NCBI GenBank assembly: GCA_946807835.1
Contig: OX327702.1
Location: 10,354,001 to 10,418,000, forward strand
Reading direction: 5' to 3'
Source of the DNA: Ailanthus altissimus
Taxonomy: Eukaryota; Streptophyta; Magnoliopsida; Sapindales; Simaroubaceae
Length of the DNA stretch: 64,000 bases
Made by a program: the position numbers and the translations under genes. This document shows, in pieces, positions 1 to 11,155 of the stretch. The notes under the pieces are model-generated. The model was given only the letters and a program-made list of their open reading frames with translations. It was not told the DNA's origin and did not search any database. Position 1 is the stretch's first letter. Each line of letters starts with the position of its first letter.

Positions 1-517
1 TAAAGTATTGTATTCCAAAGGTTAAGATGACACATTTTCACCCAAAATGGTCTTGGGTTCAAGACCCATCAAGTTTATTATCAATGAACTTTCATTTGAC
101 ATAGGCATTTTAGTACTTTTAACTCATTTGATAGTTAAAAGATAATTTTACCCTTTTAACTGTTAATTCAATGGTGTCTATTATCTGACAAGAGTTTTTA
201 TGGCTCTTTTAAAATTTTAAAAATCCTTCAATTCTTTTCACCAAACTTCAAAAATTTGTATATTCTTTAAAAAAAAAATAGCTTCATCTACTTAGTAGAA
301 TGTTTTTTTTTTTGTCTCCCTCGTCATTGCTTTTCATTTGTTTCCATGCATTGAAGCTAGTAGGTTTAGAAGAGCAATTAGCTATTGTAGCCTATATACT
401 AATTCACTTATTTGGTAAATTAACGAGATAATGACATGATACTTTTGCTCACTATAACATGAACAATGTATCCTACTATTTAATTTCATATTTATTTATT
501 TTAATATTTTTAACCAG
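1..517. other. AT-rich flank, no gene
   Basis: No coding region is visible. The stretch at about 461-517 resembles part of the tandem repeat found on the far side of copia-A (compare about 9805-9850), so it is probably the interrupted left part of that array. The rest holds nothing I can name. Confidence 0.6.
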
Positions 518-522
518 ATAAT
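518..522. repeat. Target-site duplication, left (copia-A)
   Basis: ATAAT directly precedes the 5' LTR and is repeated at 9627-9631 directly after the 3' LTR. A 5-bp duplication is the normal footprint of LTR-retrotransposon integration and fixes both ends of copia-A. Confidence 0.8.
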
Positions 523-2259
523 TGTTAGGGATAGTGCCATAAAAGCATCTACTTGTACTGTTTTTATAAAATTAATAAAGTTATAATTTTATATTTGAAA
601 TTTGAAATTTTTTATAATTTTATGACATAAATATAAGAAAACCTCGTGTTTATATATAACCATAACTTTAGTATATGATTGTTATATACAAGCGGATTAA
701 AGTTATAGATGATAAAAAGAAAATTCTATAATAAATTAATTAAATTTTGGGATCTTTAATTAAATATCACTAATACCGTCCACAGACATTTAAAATGTAG
801 TGATTTTATCCAGATTACTAATGTAGTGATATTATGGTGGAGGCACTATATATAATATGATTATATAGGACTGGACGAGACGTAGTTTGAATTTTTATAT
901 AAAATGTTATTGCTAATTAAGAATTCAAATAACATCAACTGATGATCATATGCAGAGATTAACCTTAATCCTAAGTGATCATAAACTCCTGTTTGTGTCA
1001 TTATGTTATTTGAAATACTCGTTACGGTTTGTCTAAATAACAGGCTAAAAACTTGTATTTTGGTGGAATAGTGAGATAAACAATTGAGAATATGATTTAT
1101 AGATATGAAATCCATTCATTCCTAATAAAAGTTAAAAAGAAGGTTCTCTTAAGGGTTAATTCTAGAACTGAACGATTAGAGCGCTCAATTTGTAATCATG
1201 TTACAAATTAATTGTTCATTAGTGAATTAATAGTATTTAAGGATAAAGAAATAATTAGAGGGGTAAAATGATAATTGACCTAACTCTAATTATGAACCAT
1301 CTATAAAGGGTTGAATTGCATGTCCTGATTAAATCAATGGACTGCTCTAAATTTTTTGAGTAAATTATATCTATAATTTCAAGAGTGCAATTTTAAATTT
1401 TTAGTATAATAACACGGTATTTAATAAATTGAATTAATTATTAAAGAGTTTAATTAATTATTCAAAATTTAATAAAACTTAAAATTTTAGGCTCATAGAT
1501 CCTCAATACTACCTCTTTTGTTATTATAGTGAATAATTTAAAAAAAAGATTGTGTTATTACACAATTTGTCTATGTCCAGAAAATAGTTTTCAAATATGT
1601 ATATTTTATATTTGGATAAAATTAATTAATTAAGAATTAATTAATATAGATAATATCTAATCAAATATAATTAAATATTTAATTTAAGAAATTAAATAAA
1701 TAAAATATTAAGGATAAATTTTAAAATTATCAAAAAGATTTTATTTTAATTAAGTGCTCTCCTTTTTATAAAAGATTAAAAGTCTATTAATTTTGTAAGT
1801 CTAATAATACTCAATTGTTAGGTATTATACGTTAAACACAATGAGTAGAACTCTATGTGGTTTACATTAATTATGTCTCCTTTTAATAAATAATAATTTA
1901 ATTGATAAATGTTAAATTAAATTATTATTTTAAAAGGAGAAGATCAATCTAAAGAGGAGACATACATAAAAAGTACGTAAAACACACCGAATACGTATCT
2001 TTTTTTATAAGAAGAAAAATAGAAAGCTCGCTCTTCCTCTCACTAAAAAATAAGAGATTTAGTTTGAAATCTTTTAATAAAAGAAAATCTAGCGTGGTTC
2101 GAGTATATTTTTGCTCATGTTAATTTTTATTTATTTTAAAATCAAATTCATATATTGATAAGATCTTAAGATAAAAAATATTTTTATCTAATAAAAATAA
2201 AAATTAAAGAACTATTATTTTCTATTTTACTGCGTTATGAATGTTATAATATTTCTACA
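523..2259 (+). repeat. copia-A 5' LTR
   Basis: Starts TGTTAGGGATAG and ends TTCTACA, giving the expected TG...CA ends. It matches 7956-9626 throughout, with scattered substitutions and small indels. At 1737 bp it is long for a copia LTR. It should hold the element's promoter, but I do not see one unambiguous TATA box because the whole LTR is AT-rich. Confidence 0.88.
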
Positions 2260-2260
2260 A

Positions 2261-2273
2261 ATGATATTAGAGC
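2261..2273 (+). other. Primer-binding site, initiator tRNA-Met type (degenerate)
   Basis: ATGATATTAGAGC lies one base after the 5' LTR and differs at few positions from the usual plant copia site TGGTATCAGAGC, which pairs with the 3' end of initiator tRNA-Met to prime minus-strand DNA synthesis. The changes look like decay. Confidence 0.75.
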
Positions 2274-4309
2274 AATAATTTTTTAAATATATACTTTTAG
2301 TGTTATGATTTATTTTATTTAAATTATTATTTACTGGTATGTATGTAAGAGTACTTTTATTTTTATTTTGTTCATATGAAAATGGATATTTTGTGTTTGG
2401 ATTATTTGATTATTAATTATATGATTTTTTAAGATTAATTTTAATTATTTGTATAGTTAATTAAATTAAAATTGTGTAAACGTATAAAGGGGTATAAATT
2501 TTTTTGTAATATTTAAATTTTAATTTTTTTAATTTGGTGGCCACCGGAGAAAAAAGAAAAACGGAAGAAGTGGAAGACAAAAAAAATGATTAAGAAGACG
2601 GAAAGATACAGTATTACTTTGCTCCCTTTTGCCGCAAGAAAAAGAATAATAATATATTGGTTTTGTTTCTAGCCTCTGAAAGATTAAGAACGGCATTTAA
2701 AAAAAATTGATTAAAGTAAAACAACAACGGGTGGAAGGCAAATATGCCATTCATTTTAGCAGCCTAAAAAAAATTTGAAAAAGACAAAAAGGAATTACTG
2801 AGAGTTTACGCCTGGCCAAGCATATAAATTTGTGTCAGTTGATTATAGTGCTGGTCATGCAAATCTATTGATTTCATATTGATTGCTCTTGGCCATGTAC
2901 CTGGCAGTCAATTGCGGTGGCTGCCACCATTGACAGCAGCTTTTATGTTGTTAACCCATGTGCAATAAAGTAATATAAAAATTTTGAATTTAGGAAGTTA
3001 AAATAAAATTGAATTTGATCTCTTATAATATTTAAGCTTTAAATGCATAAAATTCGTTTTTAGAAATATATATATATTTATGAGTTAGATTATCTTATAA
3101 AATATACAATAAATTTAAAAAAATTTATTAAACTCATACGTATAAAATTATAAATAAAATAAATTAAACTATTTATGAACTTAAGAAGATCACGTGTAAT
3201 TGAGTTTGCGTACTTGTACTTTTTATATAATTAGATTATTTTTATTTTATGAGTTGTAATTTAAAATCTTAGAGGACCCGGTCAAAGTTAAATTAAAATT
3301 TTAATTTATGTTATCTATTTATGTGATGAATTATAACATGATTATATATAATCATATGTCATGCATTTGTATTCACTCATATTATTGTAATATGACATGC
3401 TATATGCCATAATTAGAATTTAAATAGTTTATTTTATTATGGCATATTATTATTAATAGCTAAAATTGGTAATTTCAAATTATTTTAAGAATATTAAATA
3501 ATTTAATACTTAGAAAAATATTAATAAAATTATTAATTTTATTATTTATAAATAATTAATTAATTCAATAATTGAAAAACTAAGTTCACCTAAATTGTTA
3601 GGCATATTTAAAAGGAATAATTAGACTAATGAACTTAGGCCCAACAAGATTGAACTTTATTAGGATTAATTAATTATACCTAGTAATTTGTTATATGAGA
3701 TATAATAATTTGTTGAGGTTATAAAATATAAGATGTTTTATAAATTATAAAAATGCATAGTTAAAAATAGTGAGTGAGAGATGGTACATAACAATGAACT
3801 CACCGATTTCCATTATTAGTACAATATCGTGAGATATAAGTAGCGGCTCGCGACGCTTTGATTTCATCCTCCCTACGGAGGGTGTCTATCTCTTTCAATA
3901 ACAGGTTGACTTCCTAGAGATAGGATTAAGTAATGTATTTCATAATTGACCGATCCTATAACAGTAATTTTTTAGTTAAGTCATCTTGATCCGAAATAAT
4001 GGGTTACACTCACAAAGATATAATTAAGCGGTTAATCATATCTTGACCAAAATAAACAGTAGTTAATAGGTAAATAAAATATGAGATATTTTAAAAATTT
4101 TCTATTAATTTGAGATGGTCTCAATTTTAATTTTAATTTAATGTGACATACCCCTACGGCGACACATTAATTGTTAAATTGAACTATCGTGGATTAGTAT
4201 TAATTTATGTGTTTAAATAAATGCACTCATGCATCATGTTTACTATTCTGAAAAGCACTATGATATTTATTCAAGCATTCTTAAAATTGCTTTTTTTTTT
4301 TTCAGAATA
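2274..4309 (+). other. copia-A untranslated leader (2 kb)
   Basis: No coding region. This unusually long stretch lies between the primer site and gag. It is shared with copia-B (reverse orientation, 16206-18300), especially 3240-4309. It contains a GC-rich hairpin at 3868-3881 (CCTCC/GGAGG around CTAC), also present in copia-B, and GGTGG-CTG-CCACC in the GC-richer patch around 2880-2940. Confidence 0.7.
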
Positions 4310-4850
4310 ATGTCTAGAATAAACCCTATCATAGCCCTTTTAGCAAATGAAAAATTAACCGGTGATAACTTTGTAAAATGGAAAAGTAATATGAATATTG
4401 TGCTAATCTATGAGGATCAAAGGTTTGTCCTTATGGAGAAGTGTTTTGCAGAACCTACAGCCAATGCTTCTTGTAATGTACGGGAGCAATATGAGAAATG
4501 GATACAGGCCAATAATAAGGCTCGCTGCTATATGCTTGTCGGCAGAACAATGTGCTTAGAATGAAGCGCGGGCACTTGGAGACCGCACATAATATATAAA
4601 ATTCTCTCTAAGCGATGTTTGGCCACCAATCGGAACAAAGCTGCCATGAAGCTACTCGTAGCTACATGAATGCTAAAATGAATAAATGAGTTCCGATGTG
4701 TGAGCATGTTTTGAACATGATCAACCTTATGCATCAGACAGAGATCCATGAAGCCATCATAGATGAAAAGTACCTACCATAGCTGAAAGAAAAGAAGAAC
4801 AAAAGTAAATGTGATTTACTAGTTTTAGAAGCATGTTTAGTGGAAGATGA
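4310..4850 (+). pseudogene. copia-A gag remnant
   Basis: The ATG at 4310 opens about 85 codons of a copia Gag N-terminus (residues such as LTGDNFVKWK and REQYEKWIQANNKA), the region known in plant copia elements as the UBN2/DUF4219 part. The frame stops at 4562-4564 and continues only with frameshifts. Gag would form the virus-like particle. The matching copia-B gag (15780-16205) has nearly the same N-terminus, which supports this start. It is non-functional. Confidence 0.8.
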
Positions 4851-4851
4851 A

Positions 4852-6200
4852 TTATTGCATTGGATAATTGATTCAGGAGCTACTAACCATGTTTTATTCT
4901 TCCTTATAGATGCGTAATTCTTCTAAAGAACTCATCGATGAGGACTTTATTATGTGGGTTGGTAATAGGGCAGTTGTTTCAGCTTTAATAGTGGAGTAGC
5001 TTGATTGAATTCCAGGAACACTTTTTTGATTTTGAATCATTTTTATTTTATTCTTTGATTCAGAAGAAATTTAATTTCTATTTCTAAGTTGCATAAACAA
5101 TTATTTAATATTTATTTTTATAATAATGAAATTATTATTGGTAGAAATGGTTTAGATATTTTCATGCGAAATTGGAAAATGGGCTTTATGTTTTAAGACC
5201 CAATAAGCCCTCACAGCTTAATTCTGAACTATTTAGAGTAGAATATCTTAAATCAACTAAAAGGTAAAAGGTTTCTCCTAATGATGACACGTATCTTTAG
5301 TATCTTAGGTTAGATTATATTAATCTAGATAGGATTAACGGGTTAGTAAATGATAGTCCTTTAAGATAGCTAAATGTTGGCACTCTTCTTGTATGTGAGT
5401 CCTGTTTAGAGGGTAAAATAACCAAAATGCCCTTTTTAACTAAGGGTGAAAAAGCCAAAGAAACATTCAGCTTGTACATACTAACGTCTGTGGCCCATTA
5501 AACATATAAGCAAAAGACGGTTATGAATAATTCATCACATTTATTGATGACTATTTAAGATACGGTTATGTTTACCTAATACACAAAAAATCTGAGACTT
5601 TTAGAAAGTTTAAAGAATTTTTAGCAGAAGCTGAAAAGCAATTAGGTAAAACACTTAAGACCCTTTAATTCGATCAAGGTGGTGAATACCTTGACACAGA
5701 TTTCAAGAATCACCTATTGGAGCATGGAATTTTATCCCAACTCACAGCACCTGGAACACCACAACAGAATTGTGTTGCAGAAAAAAGAAACAGAACCTTG
5801 TTAGACATGATTAGATCTATGATGAGCTACCCTTCATTTCGCCCTTATTTTGGGGTGATACACTACAGACCGTGGCCTATATTTTGAATGAAGTATCTTC
5901 TAAATTTATCCAAAGTACACCCATAGAGATGTGGAATAGTAACAAACCTAGTTTATGCCATTTTCACTTATAGGAGGTGTCCAGCACATGTACTAAAAGG
6001 AAAAACTGAAAAATTAGAACTACGAACAAATGTTTGTTTATTTATAGGCTACCATAAAGTCATAAAATGAGGTTTGTTTTATAGTCCTCAAGAAAAGAAA
6101 GTGATTGTATCAAAAAAATGTCACTTTTCTTGAGAATGATTATATATTAAACTACAAACTTCACAGTAAGATTGTACTGGAAGAAATGTTTTCTGATTAA
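4852..6200 (+). pseudogene. copia-A protease and integrase remnant
   Basis: The aspartic protease motif is readable at about 4855-4905 as WIIDSGATNHV, with catalytic DSG intact. A GAG-pre-integrase stretch follows at about 5290-5440 (C-x2-C seen as CESC). The integrase core at 5668-5835 keeps an acidic pair in the contexts DQGGEYL and NCVAEKRNRT. Stops and frameshifts interrupt the reading frame repeatedly, so no enzyme can be made. Confidence 0.8.
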
Positions 6201-6289
6201 ATCAGACCTTTATCACCAACAGTTAGTAAACGGTAAAGTCAAGTAACCACCAATTATAATCAAAACATCTTAGAACCTCAACGTAATAG

Positions 6290-7878
6290 GAGGATAATGA
6301 GACTACCTTCTCATTATAAAGAGGAGGAAGAGGCACAAATAATTGTGTCTAACATAAGCCAAGACGATCTATTGACATATAGACATACAATGGAAGATTC
6401 TGATAATGAAAAATGACAAGAAGCCATGAACCAAGAAATAGAGTCTATGTACTCCAATTCAGTCTGGAAACTTGTAGATCCACTTGAAGATGTCAGGCTC
6501 ATTAGGTGCAAATAGATCTTTAAGAAGAAAAGAGGCATTGATGAAAAAGTAATGACTTTCATAGTAAGACTAATGGCAAAGAGTTATACCCAGAATGAAT
6601 GAGTCGACTATGAAGAGACTTTCTCACCAGTAGCCATGCTAAAATTCATTCGCATTCTCTTGTCTATTACTGCATGTCTCGATTATGAGATATGAAAAAT
6701 GGATGTCAAGATAGCCTTTTTGTATGGTTATATTAAAGAAAGCATCTACATGGTGCAACCAGAGAGGTTCATGGCAGAAAGCCAGGAGTAGAAAATCTAT
6801 AAATTGCTCAAGTCCATTTATAAACTTAAGCAAGCTTCAAGGTCTTGGAACTTAAGATTTGATGAGACAATTAAATCTTATGGTTTCGAGCAAAATGTTG
6901 ATGAACCTTGTGTATACAAGTACATCAAGAATAAAAAGGTGATTTTTCTGGTACTTTATGTGGATGACATTCTACTTATTGGAAATGATGTAGAAATATT
7001 ATCCAACATAAAGAAGTGGTTGGTCGAGCACTTTCAAATAAAGGATTTTGGAGAGGCTAGTTATATCATTGGGATCCAAATTATTCGAGATCACAAGAAC
7101 AAACTATTGGCACTATCTCAGGCATCGTATATTAATAAAGTGCTTATGTGATTTTTCGATGCAAAATTTCAAGAAGGTCAATTACCGACTCGACATGGAA
7201 TTGTTCTTTGTAAAGAATGGTGTCCTAAGACACCTTAGGAGGAAGAAGATACAAGACGGGTTCCCTATGCCTTAGCGGTTGACAGTTTCATGTATGCTAT
7301 GTTATACACGAGGCCTGACATTTGTTATGCAATGAGAATAGTTATTCATTATCAATCGACCCTGGATTAGCTCACTGGATTGCGGTAAAGCACATTCTTA
7401 AGTATCTTCGGAGAACAAGAAACTATATGCTTGTGTATTCAAGTAGAGACTTGAACCCTATTGGTTATACTGATTCCGATTTTCAATCAGATAAGACAAT
7501 CAAAAGTCGACGTATGGGTCAGTATTTACTTTTGGTGGTGAAGCCATAGTCTGGAGAAGTGTAAAATAATCCAATATTGTTGATTCAACCATAGAGGCTG
7601 AATACATAGTAACTTGCGAAATAGCTAAAGAAGTAGTATGGCTTAGGAAGTTTTTCACTGATCTGAAAGTTGTTCCAAACATGGATAAACCATTGACCTT
7701 TTACTGTGACAACAGTGTGGTAGTGGCAAATTCAAAGGAACCTAGGAGAAACAAGAGAGCAAAGCATATAGAGAAAAAGTGTCACTTAATCAGGGAAATC
7801 ATGCATAAAGGTGATATGACAATCATGAAGATAGCATCTGAAAAAAATCTTGCAGACCCGTTCACCAAGACATTATAG
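6290..7878 (+). pseudogene. copia-A reverse transcriptase and RNase H remnant
   Basis: RVT_2-type reverse transcriptase. The YVDD active-site motif is intact at 6957-6968 inside the longest open piece (6804-7151), preceded by the conserved YKLKQASRSWN. The palm motif MDVKIAF is at about 6699-6719. RNase H follows at about 7430-7878, with the usual copia signatures FYCDNSVVVANSKEP and KHIEKKCHLIRE. At least four stops or frameshifts separate the pieces. Confidence 0.85.
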
Positions 7879-7937
7879 ACTAGGTCATTTGAGAGTCATA
7901 TGGAGAGCATGGATTTAAGAGACATGTCTCACTTGCT

Positions 7938-7954
7938 TTAAGGCAAGTGGGAGA
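7938..7954 (+). other. copia-A polypurine tract
   Basis: A purine-rich run containing AAGGCAAGTGGGAGA directly before the 3' LTR. It is in the position expected for the plus-strand primer. Confidence 0.7.
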
Positions 7955-7955
7955 T

Positions 7956-9626
7956 TATTAAGGATATTGCCCTAAAAGTATGTACTTGTACTGTTTTTAT
8001 GAAATTATTAAAAGTTGCAATTTTATATTTGAAAAGTGTTTATAATTTATAACATAAATATTAGAAAATCCTTTGCTTATTTATGTAACCATAATTTTAT
8101 TATATAATTGTTATATGAAAGTGGATTAAAGTTATAGATAATAAATAGAAAAGTCCATAATAAATTAATTAAAGTTTGAAATCTTTAATTAAATATTACT
8201 AGTGCCGTTCACAGACATTTAAAATGTAGTGATTTTATCTAGATTACTAATGTAGTGACATTATGGTGGAGACATTATATATAATATGATTATATAGGAC
8301 TGGACTAGACATAGTTTGAATTCTTATATAAAATACCGTTGTTAATTAAAAATTCAAATAATATCAACTAATGATCATATGCAGATTAACTTTAATCCTG
8401 AGTGATCATAAACTCCTATTTGTATCATTATGTCATTTGAAATACTCGTTATAGTTTGTCTAAAGAATAGACTAAAACTTGTATTTTTGTGGTATATTGA
8501 GATAAACAGTTAAGAATATGATTTACAGATATGGAATCCACTCATTTTTAACAGAAATTAGAAAGAAGATTCTCTTAAGGGTTAATTCTAGAACTGAACG
8601 GTTAGAGGACTCAATTTGTAATAATGTTACAAATTAATTGTTCACTGATAAATTAAGGGTACTTAAAGATAAAGAAATAATTAGATGGGTAAAATAATAA
8701 TTGACCTAGTTCTAATTATGAACCATCAATGGAGGGTTGAATTGCATGTCCTGATTAAATCAATGGATTGCTCTAAGTTTTGAGTAAATTATATGTATAA
8801 TTTTAAGAGTGCAATTCCAGATTGTTAGTGGAATAACATTAGAATTAATAAATTGAATTAATTAATTAAAGAGTGTAATTAATTATTTAAAATTTATTAG
8901 ACCTTGAAATTATAGGTCAATAGGTCCCTAATGCCACCTCTTTCGTTATTATAGTGAACAATTAAAAAAAAAATTGTGTTATTACACAAATTATTTATAT
9001 ACAGAAAATAGTTTTCAAATACGTAAATTTGATATTTGAATAAAATTAATTAATTAATATAGATAATATCTAATCAAATATAATTAAATATTTAATTTAA
9101 GAAATTAAATAAATAAAATATTAATGATAATTTTGAAATTATCAAAAAGACTAAAAGTTCATTAATTTTGAAAATCTAATAATACTCAATTGTTGGGTAT
9201 TGTACGTTAACCATAAAGAGTATGACTCTACGTGGTTTACATTAATTAGTCTTCTTTTAATAGATAATAATTTAATTGATAAATGTTATAATTAAATTAT
9301 TATTTTAGAAAGAAAAGATTAGTCTAAAGAAGAGACTTACATAAAAGTACGTAAAATACACCGTATCTTTCTTTTTGAAGAAGAAAAATAGAAAATCCAC
9401 TCTCTCTTACTAAAGAACAAGATGATTGGTTTGGAATCCTTTAGTAAAAGAAAACCTAGCGTAATTCAAGTATATTTTTGTTCCTATTAATTTTTATTTA
9501 TTTTAATATCAAATTCATATATTCATAAGATCCTAAGATAAAAAATAATTCTATTTGATGAAAATAAAAATTAAGAAATTTTTGTTTTCTATTTCGCTGC
9601 GTTATGAATGTCATAACATTCTCACA
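7956..9626 (+). repeat. copia-A 3' LTR
   Basis: Aligns with the 5' LTR from TATTAAGGATATTGCC (TG mutated to TA) to CTCACA. It is 1671 bp, slightly shorter than the 5' LTR because of small deletions, and is followed by the target duplication. Confidence 0.88.
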
Positions 9627-9631
9627 ATAAT
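9627..9631. repeat. Target-site duplication, right (copia-A)
   Basis: ATAAT, the partner of 518-522. Confidence 0.8.
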
Positions 9632-9633
9632 AA

Positions 9634-10230
9634 TATTCAGTAATGCTACAATTTAGATTTAGATTACAAAATTTGTATAACAATTAATGTAGTATTTGAT
9701 GTGTTAATTAATATTGTATAACTATCACATTAAAAAAAATTAAAAATTACTTGATAAATGATAATTTTTACTTAGCGACACATTTATCAAAATAAAAAAT
9801 TTGTATCCTATTGTTTAATTTCATATTTATTTATTTTATAGTGTTTAAACTTTAATGTTTAATAAATGCTACAATTTAAATTTAAATAGTTAGATTACAA
9901 AATTTGTATAATGTAGCATCTATGTTGATTGATATGGTATAGCTACTAGATTAAAAAAATTAACAACTAATTAATAGTTTTTAATTAGTAACACATCAAT
10001 CAAAGCACAAAATTTATATCTATTATTTAATTTATATATTTTACTATGTTGAAACTTTAATATTCAGTAATGCTACAATTTAGATTTATATAATTGGATT
10101 ATAAAATTTCTATATTAATTAATGTGATGTTTAATATGTTTATTGATTTATTTAATAAATAATAATAATTAATTATTAACACATCAGTTAAAATATAAAA
10201 GTTATATTTTAAATACTGCTCTAATATTTT
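9634..10230. repeat. Tandem repeat, about three units of roughly 200 bp
   Basis: The phrase AATGCTACAATTTA followed by a similar AT-rich body recurs at about 9642, 9869 and 10067, so the stretch is a degenerate head-to-tail array with a period near 200-225 bp. The left flank of copia-A (about 461-522) looks like part of another unit. No coding capacity. The units could be tandem MITE copies, but I could not identify terminal inverted repeats. Confidence 0.6.
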
Positions 10231-10594
10231 ATAATATCAAACAGAGAGAGAGTCTATACCGAACAAGATTACAATCTGGGCCCAAACTGTACCCCTACTT
10301 ACAAAGCATGGACCAATGCCCAGGGCCCGTAACTTATAGCAAACAAGAATCACAATTAACAAAACATCGTTGAAATTCTTATTTTACAACAATTTTCTCG
10401 GAAAAAGTTTTTTAGAATCCAAGTAACAAACGTAGCCATCATCATCATGATGCTACGTGAACTTTGTCCCTAGCTTCCCCATTTCCCTGCAATTATTGCT
10501 CTCCTAAATTCCCCAAAACTCCACTGCCCCCACAGCAACCACCGACAATCAATCTCTCTTCTCTCAATATCCTTTCTTGTTCATCGCTTTTCCT
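10231..10594 (+). promoter_or_regulatory. Likely promoter and 5' UTR of the RING-H2 gene
   Basis: Base composition shifts from AT-rich repeat to mixed sequence at about 10240. A GA-repeat is at about 10243-10252, and a pyrimidine-rich stretch (TCTCTCTTCTCTC) at about 10552-10565 resembles the Y-patch of plant core promoters. The transcription start cannot be fixed by eye, and no clear TATA box was found at a fitting distance. Confidence 0.4.
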
Positions 10595-11155
10595 ATGGAA
10601 AACACTCCCACCATTGTCAGGGAACCGCCGCCCTTCCCGGCCTCACCTCGGAGCGTCGATTTATCTCCTCTCGAATTCATTCTCGCCCTTATTGCCGTCA
10701 TCACAATCCCTGCCTTGATATACGCTCTCTTCTTCGCCGTAAAATGCCCTATGTGGCCCTTCAGGCGACGCGACGTCGACAACGAAGTTGATTACCAGAG
10801 CTCCAGAAGACCAAGTACTGATCGCGAAAGCAGCGCAAAAACGAACGATGCGGATATAGTTTCGGGTCTGAAGTATACAAAAGAAGCTCACGTTAAAGAT
10901 ATTGGGAGCGAGTGTCCGGTTTGCTTGTCTGTATTTGTTGATGGGGAGGAGGTTAAGCAATTAAGCGCTTGTAAGCACTCTTTTCACGCTTCATGTATCG
11001 ATATGTGGTTAAAGTCTCACGCTAATTGCCCGATTTGTCGCGCTTCAGTTCCTGTTAAGCGCCCTACTACTAATAATAATAATAATAACAGCAGGGCGCC
11101 GGCTAGAGATGATGATCTTCATCAAGGTTTGCCTGATTCTTCCAGTTTGGTCTGA
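10595..11155 (+). CDS. ATL-type RING-H2 finger E3 ubiquitin ligase, membrane-anchored
   Basis: Single-exon gene of 186 codons; ATL genes are usually intronless. I chose the ATG at 10595; the frame is open six codons further upstream, but there only TTG is available. The N-terminus is proline-rich, followed by one hydrophobic helix at about residues 27-50 (probable membrane anchor), a basic stop-transfer FRRR, a GL-containing linker and a canonical RING-H2 domain. Zinc ligands are C107, C110, C126, H128, H131, C134, C145 and C148, spaced C-x2-C-x15-C-x1-H-x2-H-x2-C-x10-C-x2-C, with the conserved W138. An asparagine run lies at about 160-165. Family role: transfer of ubiquitin from an E2 enzyme to targets at a membrane, often in defence, hormone or nutrient responses. 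The substrate cannot be inferred. The gene looks intact, and it is the only convincing host gene here. It resembles small ATLs of the ATL33 kind, but that assignment is from memory and uncertain. Confidence 0.93.
   Translation: MENTPTIVREPPPFPASPRSVDLSPLEFILALIAVITIPALIYALFFAVKCPMWPFRRRDVDNEVDYQSSRRPSTDRESSAKTNDADIVSGLKYTKEAHVKDIGSECPVCLSVFVDGEEVKQLSACKHSFHASCIDMWLKSHANCPICRASVPVKRPTTNNNNNNSRAPARDDDLHQGLPDSSSLV

Larger units (their letters stand above)
523..9626 (+). mobile_element. Ty1/copia retrotransposon copia-A, complete but dead
   Basis: About 9.1 kb, in order: LTR, tRNA-Met-like primer-binding site, 2-kb leader, gag, protease, integrase, reverse transcriptase, RNase H, polypurine tract, LTR. 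The gene order (integrase before reverse transcriptase) marks it as copia. It is flanked by the 5-bp duplication ATAAT. The coding region is broken by many stops and frameshifts, and the two LTRs differ at many positions, so the insertion is old. A second copy of the same family, copia-B, lies on the minus strand at 12560-20551. Confidence 0.92.
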
